Of a stretch of DNA of 64,000 nt, positions 17,319-31,177 are shown piece after piece. Position numbers and translations under genes: made by a program. The first letter of the stretch is position 1, and every line of letters starts with the position of its first letter. The notes under the pieces are model-generated. The model saw only the letters and a program-made list of their open reading frames with translations. It was not told where the DNA came from and did not search any database. The DNA comes from Candidatus Accumulibacter aalborgensis (GTDB lineage: Bacteria; Pseudomonadota; Gammaproteobacteria; Burkholderiales; Rhodocyclaceae). The stretch is taken from positions 1-64,000 of the forward strand of contig NZ_FLQX01000145.1 in NCBI RefSeq assembly GCF_900089955.1. The letters run 5' to 3'.

Positions 17319-18878
17319 TCAGGCGACTGAACTGCGAATCAGGTAATCGAACGCGCTCAGCGCAGCCTTGGAGCCTTCTCCCATGGCGATGACGATTTGC
17401 TTGTAGGGCACCGTGGTCACGTCGCCGGCGGCAAAGACGCCGGGCAGCGAGGTCTCCCCGCGAGCGTCGACTTCGATCTCGCCGTGCCGCGACAAGGCGA
17501 TCGTCCCCTTGAGCCAGTCGCTGTTCGGCAGCAGGCCGATCTGCACGAAGACCCCTTCGAGAGCGATTCGCTGTACCTCGCCGCTGGCCCGATCGGTGTA
17601 GACGAGGCCGCTCACCTTCTTGCCGTCACCGGTCACCTCGGTGGTCAGCGCACTGGTGATGACCTTGACGTTGTTCAGGCTGAAGAGCTTCTTCTGCAGG
17701 ATGGCGTCGGCACGCAGGGTGGGGTCGAATTCCAGCAGGGTGACATGAGCAACGACGCCGGCCAGGTCGATCGCCGCCTCGACGCCGGAGTTGCCACCGC
17801 CAATGACGGCCACCCGCTTGCCCTTGAACAGAGGCCCATCACAATGCGGACAATAGGCAACCCCGTGGCCGCGATACTCTTTCTCGCCGGGAACGTTTAT
17901 CTCCCGCCAGCGCGCCCCGGTGGCAATGATCACCGCCTTGCTCCTGAGCTTGGCACCGCTGGCCAGGCGGACTTCGGCAAGACCGCCATAGGTTCCGGGC
18001 AGCAGCGCCTCGGCACGCTGCAGGTCCATGACGTCAACGTCGTACTCCCGGACATGCTTTTCAAGTCCGGCGGCGAGCGTCGGGCCGTCGGTCTGACTGA
18101 CCGAAATGAAGTTCTCGATCGCCAGCGTGTCGAGGACCTGGCCACCGAAGCGCTCGCCGACCAGACCGGTGCGAATTCCCTTGCGCACCGCGTAGATCGC
18201 TGCTGCAGCACCGGCTGGCCCGCCACCGACGATCAGTACGTCGAAAGGTTCGCGGGCCGAAAGTTTGTCCGCTTCACGCTGCAAGGCGCCGGTATCGATC
18301 TGGCCAACGATCTCCTCGAGCAGCATGCGGCCCTGGCCGAAGTGTTCGCCGTTCAGAAAGATCGTCGGTACGCCCATGATCTGGCGCGCGCTCACTTCGT
18401 CCTGGAAGAGTGCACCATCGATCATCTGGTGACTGATGCCGGGGTTCAGCACGGCCATCAGGTTGAGTGCCTGGACGACGTCTGGACAGTTGTGGCAGGA
18501 CAGGGAAATAAAGGTTTCGAAGCGAAACCGGCCCGGGATGGCGCGAATCCCCTCGACGGTACTGGCTTCGGCCTTCGGTGGGTGGCCACCGACCTGCAGC
18601 AGGGCAAGGATCAGCGAGGTGAATTCGTGCCCCATCGGGATGCCCGCAAAGCTGATCCGTGCCGTTTCACCAGGGCGGCCGACAGCAAACGATGGCTTGC
18701 GCGGCGCATCACCATCCTGGCGGACACTGACCTTGTCGGACAGGGCGGCAATGTCTTCGGCCAGAGCCAGCATCTCACGCGCCCGGTCGCTGGTGTCGAG
18801 CGAGGTGACCAGTTCGATCGGGAACTGTATTTTCTCCAGGTAGGCCTTGAGCTGGGCCTTGATACTTGCGTCTAGCAT
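17319..18878 (-). CDS. ahpF: Alkyl hydroperoxide reductase subunit F (AhpF)
   Basis: The 519-residue flavoprotein passes electrons from NAD(P)H to AhpC. The N-terminal thioredoxin-like module has the CHNCPD redox pair near residue 125. The FAD motif [14 protein letters not shown] comes near 212, the catalytic CPHCDGP near 340, the nucleotide motif [16 protein letters not shown] follows, and [13 protein letters not shown] sits near the C-terminus. The start [16 protein letters not shown] at 18878 is chosen because it matches the family start and has AAGAAAG seven bases upstream; an ATG two codons earlier is possible. It lies downstream of ahpC on the same strand with a 76-bp gap. Confidence 0.95.
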   Translation of the reverse strand: MLDASIKAQLKAYLEKIQFPIELVTSLDTSDRAREMLALAEDIAALSDKVSVRQDGDAPRKPSFAVGRPGETARISFAGIPMGHEFTSLILALLQVGGHPPKAEASTVEGIRAIPGRFRFETFISLSCHNCPDVVQALNLMAVLNPGISHQMIDGALFQDEVSARQIMGVPTIFLNGEHFGQGRMLLEEIVGQIDTGALQREADKLSAREPFDVLIVGGGPAGAAAAIYAVRKGIRTGLVGERFGGQVLDTLAIENFISVSQTDGPTLAAGLEKHVREYDVDVMDLQRAEALLPGTYGGLAEVRLASGAKLRSKAVIIATGARWREINVPGEKEYRGHGVAYCPHCDGPLFKGKRVAVIGGGNSGVEAAIDLAGVVAHVTLLEFDPTLRADAILQKKLFSLNNVKVITSALTTEVTGDGKKVSGLVYTDRASGEVQRIALEGVFVQIGLLPNSDWLKGTIALSRHGEIEVDARGETSLPGVFAAGDVTTVPYKQIVIAMGEGSKAALSAFDYLIRSSVA

Positions 18879-18954
18879 GTACATTCTTTCTTGTCGAAGA
18901 ACCGCGCTGCCGGGAGGGCTCTCTCGGCAGCGTGATCGACCGTCGTTCCCGGAC

Positions 18955-19518
18955 CTAGATCTTGCCCACCAGGTCGAGCGACGGCGACAGAGTGGCGTCA
19001 CCCGGCGTCCACTTGGCCGGGCAGACTTCACCCGGGTGGCTGGCGACGTACTGTGCGGCCTGCACCTTGCGCAGCAGTTCCTTGGCGTCACGGCCGATGC
19101 CGAGGTCGTGGATCTCGCAGACCTTGATCACGCCTTCAGGGTTGATGACGAAGGTACCGCGCAGAGCCAGACCTTCTTCCTCGATCATCACGTCGAAGTT
19201 GCGGGTGATCTTGCCGGTCGGGTCGCCGATCATCGGATACTGGATCTTCTTGATGGTGTCGGAAGCATCGTGCCACGCCTTGTGCGTGAAATGCGTGTCG
19301 GTGGATACCGCGTAGACTTCGACTCCGACCTTCTGGAACGATGCATACTCGTCGGCCAGGTCACCGAGTTCGGTCGGGCAGACGAAAGTGAAGTCGGCCG
19401 GGTAGAAGACGACAACGGACCATTTGCCCTTCAGGTCGGCGTCGGATACGGGACCAAACTTGCCGTTGTGAAACGCGGTGGCCGTGAAGGGTTTGATTTC
19501 AGTGTTGATCAAGGACAT
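18955..19518 (-). CDS. ahpC: Peroxiredoxin AhpC
   Basis: The 187-residue 2-Cys peroxiredoxin reduces hydrogen peroxide and organic hydroperoxides and is recycled by AhpF. The peroxidatic cysteine is in [11 protein letters not shown] near residue 47 and the resolving cysteine in GEVCPAKW near residue 166, as in the AhpC class that works with AhpF. The N-terminal [11 protein letters not shown] is typical. A ribosome site GGAGAGC precedes the ATG. The upstream region has an OxyR-like site at 19594-19630, so induction by peroxide together with ahpF is expected. Confidence 0.96.
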   Translation of the reverse strand: MSLINTEIKPFTATAFHNGKFGPVSDADLKGKWSVVVFYPADFTFVCPTELGDLADEYASFQKVGVEVYAVSTDTHFTHKAWHDASDTIKKIQYPMIGDPTGKITRNFDVMIEEEGLALRGTFVINPEGVIKVCEIHDLGIGRDAKELLRKVQAAQYVASHPGEVCPAKWTPGDATLSPSLDLVGKI

Positions 19519-19593
19519 CTTGAGCTCTCCTTCGAGTTCGGTGGATAAAGGATACGACGCGCGAATCGTAGGGGAGTCGCCAGGATTGTTCCA

Positions 19594-19630
19594 ATTGATT
19601 CTGATAATTCAAATCATAGTCGCGCGCTAT
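19594..19630. promoter_or_regulatory. OxyR-like operator upstream of ahpC
   Basis: Four tetramers spaced by seven bases read ATTG, TAAT, ATAG and CTAT. The OxyR consensus is ATAG-N7-CTAT-N7-ATAG-N7-CTAT, so 13 of 16 positions fit and the second pair (19616-19630) is perfect. It lies 76-112 bp upstream of the ahpC start, a usual place for activation. Confidence 0.7.
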
Positions 19631-19766
19631 TCGCCCGCGGAGGTCATTTTCCACGAAGGGCTGACGCCGGCTCAGCCGGCTGAACGAAACCTGTTATCTT
19701 TCATGGAACTGGCGTAGAATTCCGCACTTTTCGGTCCTCCTGCCGTGCGCGAAATTCCGCTACCCC

Positions 19767-21683
19767 ATGCTTTTCCCTGACCGCTTCGACGTCATCGTCG
19801 TCGGTGGCGGCCATGCCGGCACCGAGGCTGCGCTTGCCGCCGCGCGTATGGGAGGCAAGACTCTGCTGCTCACGCACAACCTCGAAACGCTGGGTGCGAT
19901 GAGCTGCAATCCGTCCATCGGCGGCATAGGCAAAGGTCACCTGGTCAAGGAGATCGACGCTTTGGGTGGCGCCATGGCTGCGGCCACCGACGAGGCGGGG
20001 ATCCAGTTCCGGATTCTCAATGCGAGCAAGGGTCCGGCGGTACGCGCAACGCGTGCGCAGGCCGACCGCGTGCTCTACCGGCAGGCGATTCGCCGCCGCC
20101 TCGAGGACCAGCAGAAGCTGACGATTTTCGCGCAGGCGTGTGACGACCTGATCGTCGAAGGGGATCGCGTCGTCGGCGTGGTGACCCAGCTCGGCGTGCG
20201 CTTTGCCGCGCGCACCGTGGTGTTGACTACGGGAACGTTTCTCAATGGCCTGATCCACGTCGGCTTGTCAAATACCACCGGCGGTCGCATGGGGGACCCG
20301 CCGGCGCTGTCGCTGGCGGCCAGGCTGCGCGAGTTGCAATTGCCGGCCGGACGGCTGAAGACCGGCACACCACCGCGACTCGATGGCAAAACCATCGACT
20401 TCTCGCTGATGGTCGAACAGCGCTCGGATGACCCCTTGCCGGTCTTCTCGTTTCTCGGCGATGCGGCACAACATCCACGGCAGTTGCCGTGCTGGATCAC
20501 CAGCACCAACGCGCAAACGCACGACATCATCCGCGCCAATCTCGATCGCTCGCCGATGTACACCGGGGTGATCGAAGGCGTCGGACCGCGCTACTGCCCG
20601 TCGATCGAAGACAAGATCCATCGCTTTGCCGCCAAGGACAGCCACCAGGTCTTTCTCGAACCGGAGGGCCTGGCGACCCACGAAATTTACCCGAACGGGA
20701 TTTCGACCAGCCTGCCGTTCGATGTGCAGTTGGCCATCGTCCGCTCGATCCGCGGCCTCGAGAACTGCCACATCCTTCGCCCCGGCTACGCGATCGAGTA
20801 CGACTACTTCGATCCGCGCGCGCTCAAGGCTTCACTCGAAACCAGAGCGATTGGCGGACTGTTCTTTGCCGGCCAGATCAACGGCACCACGGGCTACGAG
20901 GAAGCCGCGGCGCAGGGCTTGCTGGCCGGTGCCAACGCGGCGCTGCTGGCGCAGGGCAGAGAACCGTGGACGCCGCGCCGCGACGAAGCCTACCTCGGCG
21001 TGCTGGTCGACGATCTGATCACGCGCGGCGTTTCGGAGCCCTACCGCATGTTCACCAGCCGCGCCGAGTATCGCCTGTCGCTGCGTGAAGACAACGCCGA
21101 CCTGCGGCTGACTGAACACGGTCGCCGGCTGGGTCTGGTTGGCGACACGCGCTGGCAGGCTTTCTGCGACAAGAGGACGGCGATTGCCGGTGAACAGGAG
21201 CGACTGAAGTCGACCTGGGTCGATCCGCGAAAAGTCACCGCTGAGGAGGCGACCAGAATTCTCGGCAAGCCGCTCGAACATGAATACACTCTGCACGATC
21301 TGCTGCGCCGGCCGGATGTCGGCTACCCGGCCTTGATGACCTTGCGCATGGGTGACGCGTCCGTCGATGCCGGCCTGCGTGATGCACAGGTTATCGAGCA
21401 GGTCGAAATCCAGGCCAAGTATCAAGGCTACATCGAACGGCAACAGGACGAGGTAGCGAAGAGCCTGGCCAATGAGGAAACGCGCTTCCCCGATGAGTTC
21501 GACTTCAGCCATATCAGTGGCCTGTCGAAGGAAGTGCAACAGAAGCTTGCCCAGCATCGGCCGCAGACCCTTGGCCAGGCGTCGCGCATTCAGGGGGTGA
21601 CCCCGGCGGCGATTTCGATCATGCTGGTTCACCTCAAGCGACGCGAACCGGACGCCTCGCGGCGGCATGTCGCCGGCCAATGA
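19767..21683 (+). CDS. mnmG: tRNA uridine-5-carboxymethylaminomethyl modification enzyme MnmG (GidA)
   Basis: The 638-residue FAD protein works with MnmE to modify the wobble uridine of several tRNAs. The FAD-binding motif [21 protein letters not shown] is at residues 9-29, [18 protein letters not shown] is the next hallmark, [22 protein letters not shown] is the third, and the helical tail carries [11 protein letters not shown]. The length is normal. A possible -10 TAGAAT lies at 19715-19720. The gene diverges from ahpC and heads the rightward block; rsmG overlaps its end by four bases. Confidence 0.97.
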   Translation: MLFPDRFDVIVVGGGHAGTEAALAAARMGGKTLLLTHNLETLGAMSCNPSIGGIGKGHLVKEIDALGGAMAAATDEAGIQFRILNASKGPAVRATRAQADRVLYRQAIRRRLEDQQKLTIFAQACDDLIVEGDRVVGVVTQLGVRFAARTVVLTTGTFLNGLIHVGLSNTTGGRMGDPPALSLAARLRELQLPAGRLKTGTPPRLDGKTIDFSLMVEQRSDDPLPVFSFLGDAAQHPRQLPCWITSTNAQTHDIIRANLDRSPMYTGVIEGVGPRYCPSIEDKIHRFAAKDSHQVFLEPEGLATHEIYPNGISTSLPFDVQLAIVRSIRGLENCHILRPGYAIEYDYFDPRALKASLETRAIGGLFFAGQINGTTGYEEAAAQGLLAGANAALLAQGREPWTPRRDEAYLGVLVDDLITRGVSEPYRMFTSRAEYRLSLREDNADLRLTEHGRRLGLVGDTRWQAFCDKRTAIAGEQERLKSTWVDPRKVTAEEATRILGKPLEHEYTLHDLLRRPDVGYPALMTLRMGDASVDAGLRDAQVIEQVEIQAKYQGYIERQQDEVAKSLANEETRFPDEFDFSHISGLSKEVQQKLAQHRPQTLGQASRIQGVTPAAISIMLVHLKRREPDASRRHVAGQ

Positions 21684-22324
21684 GTCTTCAGACGCAGCTC
21701 GAGCAGGGACTGCTGGCCCTGGGCACGGGCTTGCCGGCGGCCGCCCGCCAGCGGCTGCTTGACTACGCCGCTCTACTCGACAAGTGGAACAAGACCTATC
21801 GCCTGACTGCTGTGCACGATCCTTCGCTGGCGGTCAGTCATCACCTGCTCGATTCATTGGCCGTGCTGCCCTTCTTGCCGTCCTTCGCGGCCGCGACACT
21901 GCTCGACGTGGGCAGCGGCGGCGGCATGCCGGGGATTCCCCTGGCTATCGCTCGTCCCGAAATGCGCGTCGTCCTGCTCGACAGCAGTTCCAAAAAGACC
22001 GCTTTCCTGCGCCAGGTGGTAATCGAGCTGCGTCTGACGAATATTGCCGTACACTGCGGTCGGGTCGAAGCCTATCAGCCTGCAACGAGGTTCGATGCAA
22101 TCACCGCGCGCGCTTTTTCCGACCTGGCCGATCTGGTGAAACTCTCGTCTCACCTGCTGCAAACGGATGGCCACTGGCTGGCCATGAAGGGCATCCGGCC
22201 GCAAGACGAGATCGCCCGTCTGCCGGATGATGTGCGGGTCGATGGGGTACACCGTCTGGACGTGCCGGGCGTCGCGGGCGAGCGCCATCTGGTCGTGATG
22301 AGCAGTTGCTGTTCTGGACTTTGA
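21680..22324 (+). CDS. rsmG: 16S rRNA (guanine527-N7)-methyltransferase RsmG (GidB)
   Basis: The 214-residue enzyme methylates G527 of 16S rRNA. The SAM-binding motif is [17 protein letters not shown] at about 74-90, and [16 protein letters not shown]-type N-terminal sequence is typical (here [14 protein letters not shown]). The ITARAFSDL segment is the conserved RNA-facing loop. Its ATG overlaps the mnmG stop (ATGA), indicating translational coupling. ParA follows after 16 bp. Confidence 0.96.
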   Translation: MSLQTQLEQGLLALGTGLPAAARQRLLDYAALLDKWNKTYRLTAVHDPSLAVSHHLLDSLAVLPFLPSFAAATLLDVGSGGGMPGIPLAIARPEMRVVLLDSSSKKTAFLRQVVIELRLTNIAVHCGRVEAYQPATRFDAITARAFSDLADLVKLSSHLLQTDGHWLAMKGIRPQDEIARLPDDVRVDGVHRLDVPGVAGERHLVVMSSCCSGL

Positions 22325-22340
22325 GGGGAAAGTTGATTTG

Positions 22341-23171
22341 GTGAAGAATTTGGCAAGAAATCGGGCAAGAATCCTGGCCGTAACCAACCAGAAGGGCGGC
22401 GTCGGCAAGACGACGACTGCCGTCAATCTCTCGGCGTGTCTTGCCGAACTCGGTCAGCGTGTTCTGCTGATCGACCTCGACCCCCAGGGCAACGCGACCA
22501 CCGGCTGTGGGGTCGTCAAGCGGGTCGCCTTGCCGACGGTGTACCAGATTCTGATTGGCCGTTCGACGATCGCTGATACGCGTGTGAAGACCGAGTTCGG
22601 CTTCGACCTGCTGCCGGCAAATCGCGAACTGGCGGGTGCCGAAATCGATCTGATCAACATGGAACAGCGCGAGTACCGGCTGCGTGAGGCTCTCGGCGGC
22701 ATCGGCGACGACTATGATTTCATTCTGATGGACTGCCCGCCGGCGCTCAACCTGTTGACCGTCAACGGACTGGTGGCCGCCAATGCGGTCATGATTCCGA
22801 TGCAATGCGAGTACTACGCGCTGGAAGGCCTGACTGACCTCGTCGCGACCCTGAAGAAAGTGCGTGCCAGCCTGAATCCCGTCCTCGAGATCGAAGGGCT
22901 GCTGCGCACCATGTTCGATCCACGTTCGACGCTGACCCAACAGGTTTCGCGCGAACTTGAGAGCCACTTCGGGACCAAGGTGTACCGCACCATCATCCCG
23001 CGCAACGTCCGCCTGGCCGAGGCGCCGTCTTACGGCAAACCGGTGATCGCTTTCGACCGCAGTTCCAAGGGCGCACAGGCCTATCTTGTCCTGGCGCAGG
23101 AGATCCTGGACCGGCGCAGCGACCACCAGGGGACGGCAGCGAGCGCCGTGGCACCGGGAGTGGGGCCATGA
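22341..23171 (+). CDS. parA: Chromosome partitioning ATPase ParA (Soj)
   Basis: The 276-residue protein is a deviant-Walker ATPase that moves ParB-bound origin DNA. The P-loop is QKGGVGKTTTAVNL near residue 18, with DLDPQGN and FILMDCPPALN as the later motifs. The GTG at 22341 is chosen because GAGGGGAAAG lies eight bases upstream and ARILAVTNQKGG follows soon after; a TTG one codon earlier is less likely. ParB overlaps its end by four bases. The block mnmG-rsmG-parA-parB is characteristic of origin-proximal DNA. Confidence 0.95.
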   Translation: MKNLARNRARILAVTNQKGGVGKTTTAVNLSACLAELGQRVLLIDLDPQGNATTGCGVVKRVALPTVYQILIGRSTIADTRVKTEFGFDLLPANRELAGAEIDLINMEQREYRLREALGGIGDDYDFILMDCPPALNLLTVNGLVAANAVMIPMQCEYYALEGLTDLVATLKKVRASLNPVLEIEGLLRTMFDPRSTLTQQVSRELESHFGTKVYRTIIPRNVRLAEAPSYGKPVIAFDRSSKGAQAYLVLAQEILDRRSDHQGTAASAVAPGVGP

Positions 23172-24007
23172 AGCTCAAGGGACTGGGGCGTGGCCTCGAC
23201 GCCTTGCTGGCCGGGAATGACGCACAGAACACGGAGCAGCAACGGACGCTGCCAGTCAGCCACCTCCAGCCCGGCAAGTATCAACCGCGCACACGGATGG
23301 ACGCAGCTTCGCTCGAAGAACTGGCGGCGTCGATCAGGGTGCAGGGACTGATGCAGCCGATCCTGGTCCGCCCGGTCAGCGACGACCGTTACGAAATCAT
23401 CGCCGGCGAACGCCGCTGGCGAGCGGCGCAGATGGCCGGCCTGAGCGAAGTGTCCACGCTGATCCGGGAGATTCCCGACGAGGCCGCGCTGGCCATGGCA
23501 CTGATCGAGAATATTCAGCGCGAGGATCTTAACCCGCTGGAGGAAGCACTCGGTCTGCAGCGCTTGATCGACGAGTTCTCGATGACCCATCAGCAGGCGG
23601 CGGATGCCGTCGGGCGATCGCGCCCGGCGGCATCCAATTTGCTGCGTCTGCTGCAACTGGCCCCGCCGGCACAGGAACTGCTGATGTGCGGCGAGATCGA
23701 CATGGGCCACGCACGGGCGCTGCTCCCGTTGACGGGTGCGCTGCAGGTCCAGTTGGCTCAGCGGGTCGTGCACAAGGGGCTGTCGGTCCGGGAGACCGAG
23801 CGTTTAGTGCAGTACGCGCTGCGACCGCCAAGAGAACCTACGCCCGGCAAGCCGGATCGCGACGTGTTGCGTCTCCAGGACGAACTGGCTGATCTGCTCG
23901 GAGCGCAGGTGGCGATTCGGGCCAACAAGAGGGGGGCTGGCAAGGTGCTCATCGAGTTTGGCAACCTCGATCAGCTCGAAGGCATTCTGCAGCGCCTGCG
24001 TCATTGA
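23168..24007 (+). CDS. parB: Chromosome partitioning protein ParB (Spo0J)
   Basis: The 279-residue protein starts MKLKGLGRGLDALL, the usual ParB N-terminus that contacts ParA. The CTPase/clamp domain has the GERRWRAAQMAG motif near residue 80 and ALIENIQREDLNPLEEA. The helix-turn-helix DNA-binding part (MTHQQAADAVGRSRPAASN) should bind parS. A C-terminal dimerisation segment ends the protein. I did not find a convincing parS 16-mer by eye in the window. It overlaps parA and is followed by the atp operon after a 145-bp gap with a promoter. Confidence 0.95.
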   Translation: MKLKGLGRGLDALLAGNDAQNTEQQRTLPVSHLQPGKYQPRTRMDAASLEELAASIRVQGLMQPILVRPVSDDRYEIIAGERRWRAAQMAGLSEVSTLIREIPDEAALAMALIENIQREDLNPLEEALGLQRLIDEFSMTHQQAADAVGRSRPAASNLLRLLQLAPPAQELLMCGEIDMGHARALLPLTGALQVQLAQRVVHKGLSVRETERLVQYALRPPREPTPGKPDRDVLRLQDELADLLGAQVAIRANKRGAGKVLIEFGNLDQLEGILQRLRH

Positions 24008-24099
24008 TGCGGCGCACCATAGGAGCCGCTCCTGAGGTCGCTAATGCCGGCTGCAAGCCAGGTTTTACCGAGGAAATTGAACTTTTTTGCACGTGCGGT

Positions 24100-24128
24100 T
24101 TGATTCCTCCATACGAGTCTGGTATCCT
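24100..24128 (+). promoter_or_regulatory. Candidate sigma-70 promoter of the atp operon
   Basis: TTGATT at 24100-24105 and TATCCT at 24123-24128 are separated by 17 bp. They lie just before the GTG of atpI, downstream of parB. Both hexamers are imperfect. Confidence 0.45.
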
Positions 24129-24152
24129 GCGCATGTTTTGGAGGGGTTAGTC

Positions 24153-25306
<1,154 letters not shown>

Positions 25307-25382
25307 TGGGCGAGACAACCCTGGACTGTTACCCGTTTGCTTCACGCTGTCCCTGTTTAACCCATTTAGCATGTCTTACTAG

Positions 25383-25667
<285 letters not shown>

Positions 25668-25707
25668 GCGCTTCTCCTTTTGCATCAACTCTTGACAGGA
25701 GGTTAGC

Positions 25708-26178
25708 GTGAACATCAACGCAACGCTGTTTGGCGAAGCGATCTGGTTCGGCGTCTTCATCTGGATCACCATGAAGTACGTCTGGCCACCGCTGCAAAAG
25801 GCCATGGCTGATCGCCAAAAACTGATCGCTGACGGGCTTGCCGCCGGCGAGCGCGCCAAGCATGAACTGGAACTGGCCAGCAAACGTTCCACCGACGCCC
25901 TCCGTGAGGCCAAGGCGAAGTCTGCCGAAATCATTACGGCAGCCGAGAAGCGCGGCGTGCAGGTAGTCGAAGAAGCGAAGCAAACGGCAAAAATTGAAGC
26001 CGACAAGGTCGTCGCTTCGGCCAAGGCCGAGATAGCGCAACAGGTGGAACAGGCCAGAGCCGAACTGCGTGCTCGCCTCGCCGACCTGGCTGTCGCCGGT
26101 GCCGAGCGCATCCTGAGGCGTGAGGTCGATGCCAAGGCGCATGCCGAAATGCTGGTCGCGCTCAAGCAGGAACTCTAA
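25708..26178 (+). CDS. atpF: F1Fo ATP synthase subunit b (AtpF)
   Basis: The 156-residue peripheral stalk subunit has one N-terminal membrane helix (about 8-26, [19 protein letters not shown]), then a long charged coiled coil with the [17 protein letters not shown] hinge. The GTG start at 25708 follows ACAGGAGG. Length matches the family. AtpH follows after four bases. Confidence 0.96.
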   Translation: MNINATLFGEAIWFGVFIWITMKYVWPPLQKAMADRQKLIADGLAAGERAKHELELASKRSTDALREAKAKSAEIITAAEKRGVQVVEEAKQTAKIEADKVVASAKAEIAQQVEQARAELRARLADLAVAGAERILRREVDAKAHAEMLVALKQEL

Positions 26179-26182
26179 GACC

Positions 26183-26719
26183 ATGGCCGAACTCGTTACC
26201 ATCGCGCGCCCCTACGCTGAAGCGGTTTTCCGCATCGCGCTGGAGAACAAGGCGCTGGCGGCCTGGTCCGAGCGGTTGTCGCTGCTTTCCGCCATCGCCG
26301 GGGATAACCAGATGCGTTCGTGCATCGGCAACCCCGAACTATCTGCCACGCAGAAGAGTGAACTCTTCAAGGCGTTGGTTGGCAGAGCGGTGGACGGTGG
26401 CGAAGCCAATCTGATCGATGTCCTTGCCGCCAACGAGCGGCTTTCGGCTTTGCCGGAAATCGCCGACCTCTTCGAGGCGCTCAGAGCTGCCCAGGAAGGC
26501 GTCACGGAGGCCACGATCTACAGTGCCTTTCCGCTTGACGACGCGCAGCGCAAGGATCTGATCACTGATCTGGAAGCGCGCTTCAAGACCCGGCTAACTG
26601 CCGAAGTGGTCGTCGATCAATCGCTGATCGGCGGCGTCAAGATTGTGGTTGGCGACCAGGTTCTCGATACCTCCGTACGCGGAAAACTTGAGAGCCTGAG
26701 GTTGGCGCTCAACAACTAG
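26183..26719 (+). CDS. atpH: F1Fo ATP synthase subunit delta (AtpH)
   Basis: The 178-residue protein joins the peripheral stalk to F1. It starts [19 protein letters not shown] and ends with the conserved second-domain pattern [25 protein letters not shown]. The ATG at 26183 is chosen from the family start; upstream in-frame sequence is the tail of atpF read in another frame. Ten bases separate it from atpA. Confidence 0.96.
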   Translation: MAELVTIARPYAEAVFRIALENKALAAWSERLSLLSAIAGDNQMRSCIGNPELSATQKSELFKALVGRAVDGGEANLIDVLAANERLSALPEIADLFEALRAAQEGVTEATIYSAFPLDDAQRKDLITDLEARFKTRLTAEVVVDQSLIGGVKIVVGDQVLDTSVRGKLESLRLALNN

Positions 26720-26729
26720 GAGAATTTCC

Positions 26730-28268
26730 ATGCAGTTGAATCCTTCCGAAATCAGCGAACTGATCAAGAGCAAGATCGAAAATCTTGCGATCAGCGCCGA
26801 TCTACGTACCCAGGGCACCGTCGTTTCGGTGACCGACGGTATCTGCCGCGTCTACGGCCTGACCGACGTCATGCAGGGAGAAATGCTCGAGTTTCCGGGC
26901 AACACCTTCGGCATGGCCCTGAACCTGGACCGCGACTCGGTTGGCGCGGTGGTTCTCGGTGAATACGATCAGATCAGTGAAGGCGATACGGTCAAGACCA
27001 CCGGCCGCATCCTAGAGGTTCCGGTGGGTCCGGAACTCCTCGGCCGGGTGGTGAATTCCCTCGGCCAGCCAATAGACGGCAAGGGTCCTCTGAACAACAA
27101 GCTGACCGACAAGATCGAGAAGGTGGCGCCTGGCGTCATCTGGCGGAAGTCGGTTTCGCAGCCCGTGCAGACAGGTTTGAAGTCGATCGACGCGATGGTG
27201 CCGATTGGTCGCGGTCAGCGCGAGTTGATCATCGGCGACCGGCAGACCGGCAAGACGGCGGTGGCGATCGATACGATCATCAACCAGAAGGGCCAGAACC
27301 TGATCTGCATCTACGTCGCGGTCGGTCAGAAGGCTTCAACGGTTGCCAACGTCGTGCGCAAACTCGAAGAGAATGGCGCGATGGAATACACCATCATCGT
27401 TGCCGCGACCGCTTCCGAAACAGCCGCTCTGCAGTACATCGCGCCTTACTCCGGATGCACCATGGGCGAGTACTTCCGTGACCGTGGCCAGGATGCACTG
27501 ATCATCTACGATGACCTGACCAAGCAGGCTTGGGCCTACCGCCAGGTTTCCCTGCTCCTTCGCCGCCCACCGGGTCGTGAAGCGTATCCGGGTGACGTGT
27601 TCTATCTCCACTCGCGCCTGCTCGAACGGGCTGCCCGGGTTTCCGAAGGATGGGTCGAGAGGTTCACCAACGGCGAAGTCAAGGGCAAGACCGGGTCGCT
27701 GACCGCTTTGCCGATCATCGAGACGCAGGCGGGTGACGTGTCCGCCTTCGTGCCGACCAACGTGATCTCGATCACCGATGGACAGATCTTCCTCGACACC
27801 GACCTGTTCAATGCCGGTGTCCGTCCGGCCATCGATGCCGGTATCTCGGTTTCCCGCGTCGGTGGCGCAGCCCAGACCAAGGTCATCAAGAAGCTCGGTG
27901 GTGGGGTACGTCTGGCGCTTGCCCAGTATCGCGAACTGGCCGCCTTTGCGCAGTTTGCCTCCGACCTCGACGAAGCGACCCGCAAGCAGCTCGATCGTGG
28001 ACGCCTGGTGACCGAACTGATGAAGCAGCCGCAGTACTCGCCATTGTCCGTTTCCGAGATGGCGATCACGCTGCACGCGGTGAACAAAGGTCTCTTCGAC
28101 GATGTTGAGGTGAAGAAGGCGCTGGCAGTCGAGAAGCAGATGCACGGCTTCATCAAGCAAAAATACGCCGACCTCATCAACAAGATCGAAACAACCAAGG
28201 ATCTTGACGCCGACTCTGAGCAGAAGCTCACCAAGGCGATTGAGGAGTTCAAGGCCACACTGGCCTGA
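26730..28268 (+). CDS. atpA: F1Fo ATP synthase subunit alpha (AtpA)
   Basis: The 512-residue non-catalytic nucleotide-binding subunit has the P-loop [13 protein letters not shown] near 170, the [19 protein letters not shown] segment, and the arginine finger region in [19 protein letters not shown]. It starts [13 protein letters not shown] after an AGGAG site and has normal length. It alternates with beta subunits in the F1 hexamer. Confidence 0.98.
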   Translation: MQLNPSEISELIKSKIENLAISADLRTQGTVVSVTDGICRVYGLTDVMQGEMLEFPGNTFGMALNLDRDSVGAVVLGEYDQISEGDTVKTTGRILEVPVGPELLGRVVNSLGQPIDGKGPLNNKLTDKIEKVAPGVIWRKSVSQPVQTGLKSIDAMVPIGRGQRELIIGDRQTGKTAVAIDTIINQKGQNLICIYVAVGQKASTVANVVRKLEENGAMEYTIIVAATASETAALQYIAPYSGCTMGEYFRDRGQDALIIYDDLTKQAWAYRQVSLLLRRPPGREAYPGDVFYLHSRLLERAARVSEGWVERFTNGEVKGKTGSLTALPIIETQAGDVSAFVPTNVISITDGQIFLDTDLFNAGVRPAIDAGISVSRVGGAAQTKVIKKLGGGVRLALAQYRELAAFAQFASDLDEATRKQLDRGRLVTELMKQPQYSPLSVSEMAITLHAVNKGLFDDVEVKKALAVEKQMHGFIKQKYADLINKIETTKDLDADSEQKLTKAIEEFKATLA

Positions 28269-28286
28269 TCGATCGAGGAGATTGCC

Positions 28287-29150
28287 ATGCCTAGCGGCAA
28301 GGAAATCCGCAACAAGATCAAGAGCGTCGAGAGCACGCGCAAGATCACCAAGGCCATGGAGATGGTGGCCGCATCGAAAATGCGCAAGGCGCAGGAACGG
28401 ATGCGAGCTGCCCGCCCCTACGGCGAGAAGATCCGGCAGGTCGCCGGCAATCTTTCGCATGCCTTGACTGACTACCGCCATCCTTTTCTGACCGTACGTC
28501 CGCAAGTGAAAGCCGTCGGATTGATCGCGGTCACATCCGACAAGGGGCTGTGCGGTGGTTTGAACACCAACGTCCTTCGTCTCGCCCTGGGCAAGATGAA
28601 GGAGTGGGATGCCGAAGGCAAGACGCTGCGGGTAACCGCGATCGGCAACAGGGGACTGGGTTTCATGCAGCGCGCCGGTGCGCATGTCGTGTCGCATCTG
28701 ACCGGGCTGGGCGATACACCGCATCTGGAGAAGTTGATCGGCCCAGTCAAGGTGCAACTCGACGCGTACATGAAGGGCGAGATCGACATTCTCTACATTG
28801 CCTTCACGCGCTTCATCAACACCATGAAGCAGGAGCCGACGCTCTATCAGTTGCTGCCCCTGTCCGGGGACCTCGTCGGCGGTGAGGGCAACCGCTGGGA
28901 CTACATTTACGAGCCCGACGCCAAGACGGTCATCGATGACCTGCTGGTGCGTTATGTGGAAGCGATGATCTACCAGTCCGTTGCCGAGAACATGGCTTCC
29001 GAGCAGAGCGCGCGGATGGTGGCCATGAAGTCGGCGTCGGACAACGCAAAGAACGTCATCGGTGAACTCAAACTGGTGTACAACAAGGCTCGCCAGGCCG
29101 CGATCACCCAAGAGCTTTCAGAGATTGTCGCCGGCGCAGCGGCTGTCTGA
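28287..29150 (+). CDS. atpG: F1Fo ATP synthase subunit gamma (AtpG)
   Basis: The 287-residue central shaft subunit starts [35 protein letters not shown] in the usual way (only the flanking pattern matters: [15 protein letters not shown]). It keeps [11 protein letters not shown] in the middle and the C-terminal helix [14 protein letters not shown] that enters the alpha-beta ring. A GAGGAG ribosome site precedes the ATG. Confidence 0.97.
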   Translation: MPSGKEIRNKIKSVESTRKITKAMEMVAASKMRKAQERMRAARPYGEKIRQVAGNLSHALTDYRHPFLTVRPQVKAVGLIAVTSDKGLCGGLNTNVLRLALGKMKEWDAEGKTLRVTAIGNRGLGFMQRAGAHVVSHLTGLGDTPHLEKLIGPVKVQLDAYMKGEIDILYIAFTRFINTMKQEPTLYQLLPLSGDLVGGEGNRWDYIYEPDAKTVIDDLLVRYVEAMIYQSVAENMASEQSARMVAMKSASDNAKNVIGELKLVYNKARQAAITQELSEIVAGAAAV

Positions 29151-29160
29151 CCACGGATAG

Positions 29161-30594
<1,434 letters not shown>

Positions 30595-30693
30595 AGCGGC
30601 ATCAGCAAGCGTCGTTTTTGGCTCGTTTTTGCGTCATTTTCGCGCCGCTTTCGGGCGCGGAAATGAGCCCCCCAGCAACAAGGAAAGAAAGCC

Positions 30694-31116
30694 ATGTCCA
30701 TCAGAGTCCATGTTGACGTCGTCAGCGCCGAGGAACTGATCTTTTCCGGCCAGACCGATTTCGCCGTGTTCCCCGGCGAAGCGGGCGAACTCGGCATCTA
30801 CCCACGGCACACGCCGCTCCTGACGCGTATCAAGCCAGGGACCGTGCGCCTTAAAATCCCTGACAGCAACGAGTACGAGTTGGTCTACGTCTCGGGCGGG
30901 ATGCTCGAGGTGCAGCCGGCGTTGATTACCGTCCTGGCCGACACCGCGATCCGCGCGCACGATCTCGACGAAGCCAAGGCAATGGAAGCGAAGCGCCGGG
31001 CCGAAGAGGCCCTGAAGGATCGCTCGTCAGACGTCGGCCTGGCAACTGCCGAGGCGGAACTGGCCCAGGCCGTTGCCCAGTTGCAGGCGATCAAGAAGCT
31101 GCGCAGCCGCCACTGA
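30694..31116 (+). CDS. atpC: F1Fo ATP synthase subunit epsilon (AtpC)
   Basis: The 140-residue subunit couples rotation and can inhibit ATP hydrolysis. The beta-sandwich half has [18 protein letters not shown] and [18 protein letters not shown], and the C-terminal half is the two-helix arm. It starts [14 protein letters not shown]. It ends the atp operon, directly before the terminator at 31125. Confidence 0.97.
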   Translation: MSIRVHVDVVSAEELIFSGQTDFAVFPGEAGELGIYPRHTPLLTRIKPGTVRLKIPDSNEYELVYVSGGMLEVQPALITVLADTAIRAHDLDEAKAMEAKRRAEEALKDRSSDVGLATAEAELAQAVAQLQAIKKLRSRH

Positions 31117-31124
31117 GCAAGACA

Positions 31125-31160
31125 CCGCAAAAAAGCAGCCCGCGGGCTGCTTTTTTGCGG
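31125..31160. terminator. 36-bp perfect palindromic terminator, bidirectional
   Basis: CCGCAAAAAAGCAGCC and its exact complement form a perfect palindrome with a run of six Ts at one side on each strand. It lies between the end of atpC (rightward) and the end of ubiJ (leftward) and should stop transcription from both. Confidence 0.92.
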
Positions 31161-31177
31161 TCGGTAAGCGGTGCCTA

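Noticed and set aside
30640-30662. Small GC hairpin between atpD and atpC
   Set aside because: The stem is only six base pairs without a U-run. I treat it as spacer structure rather than a terminator, since atpC belongs to the operon.
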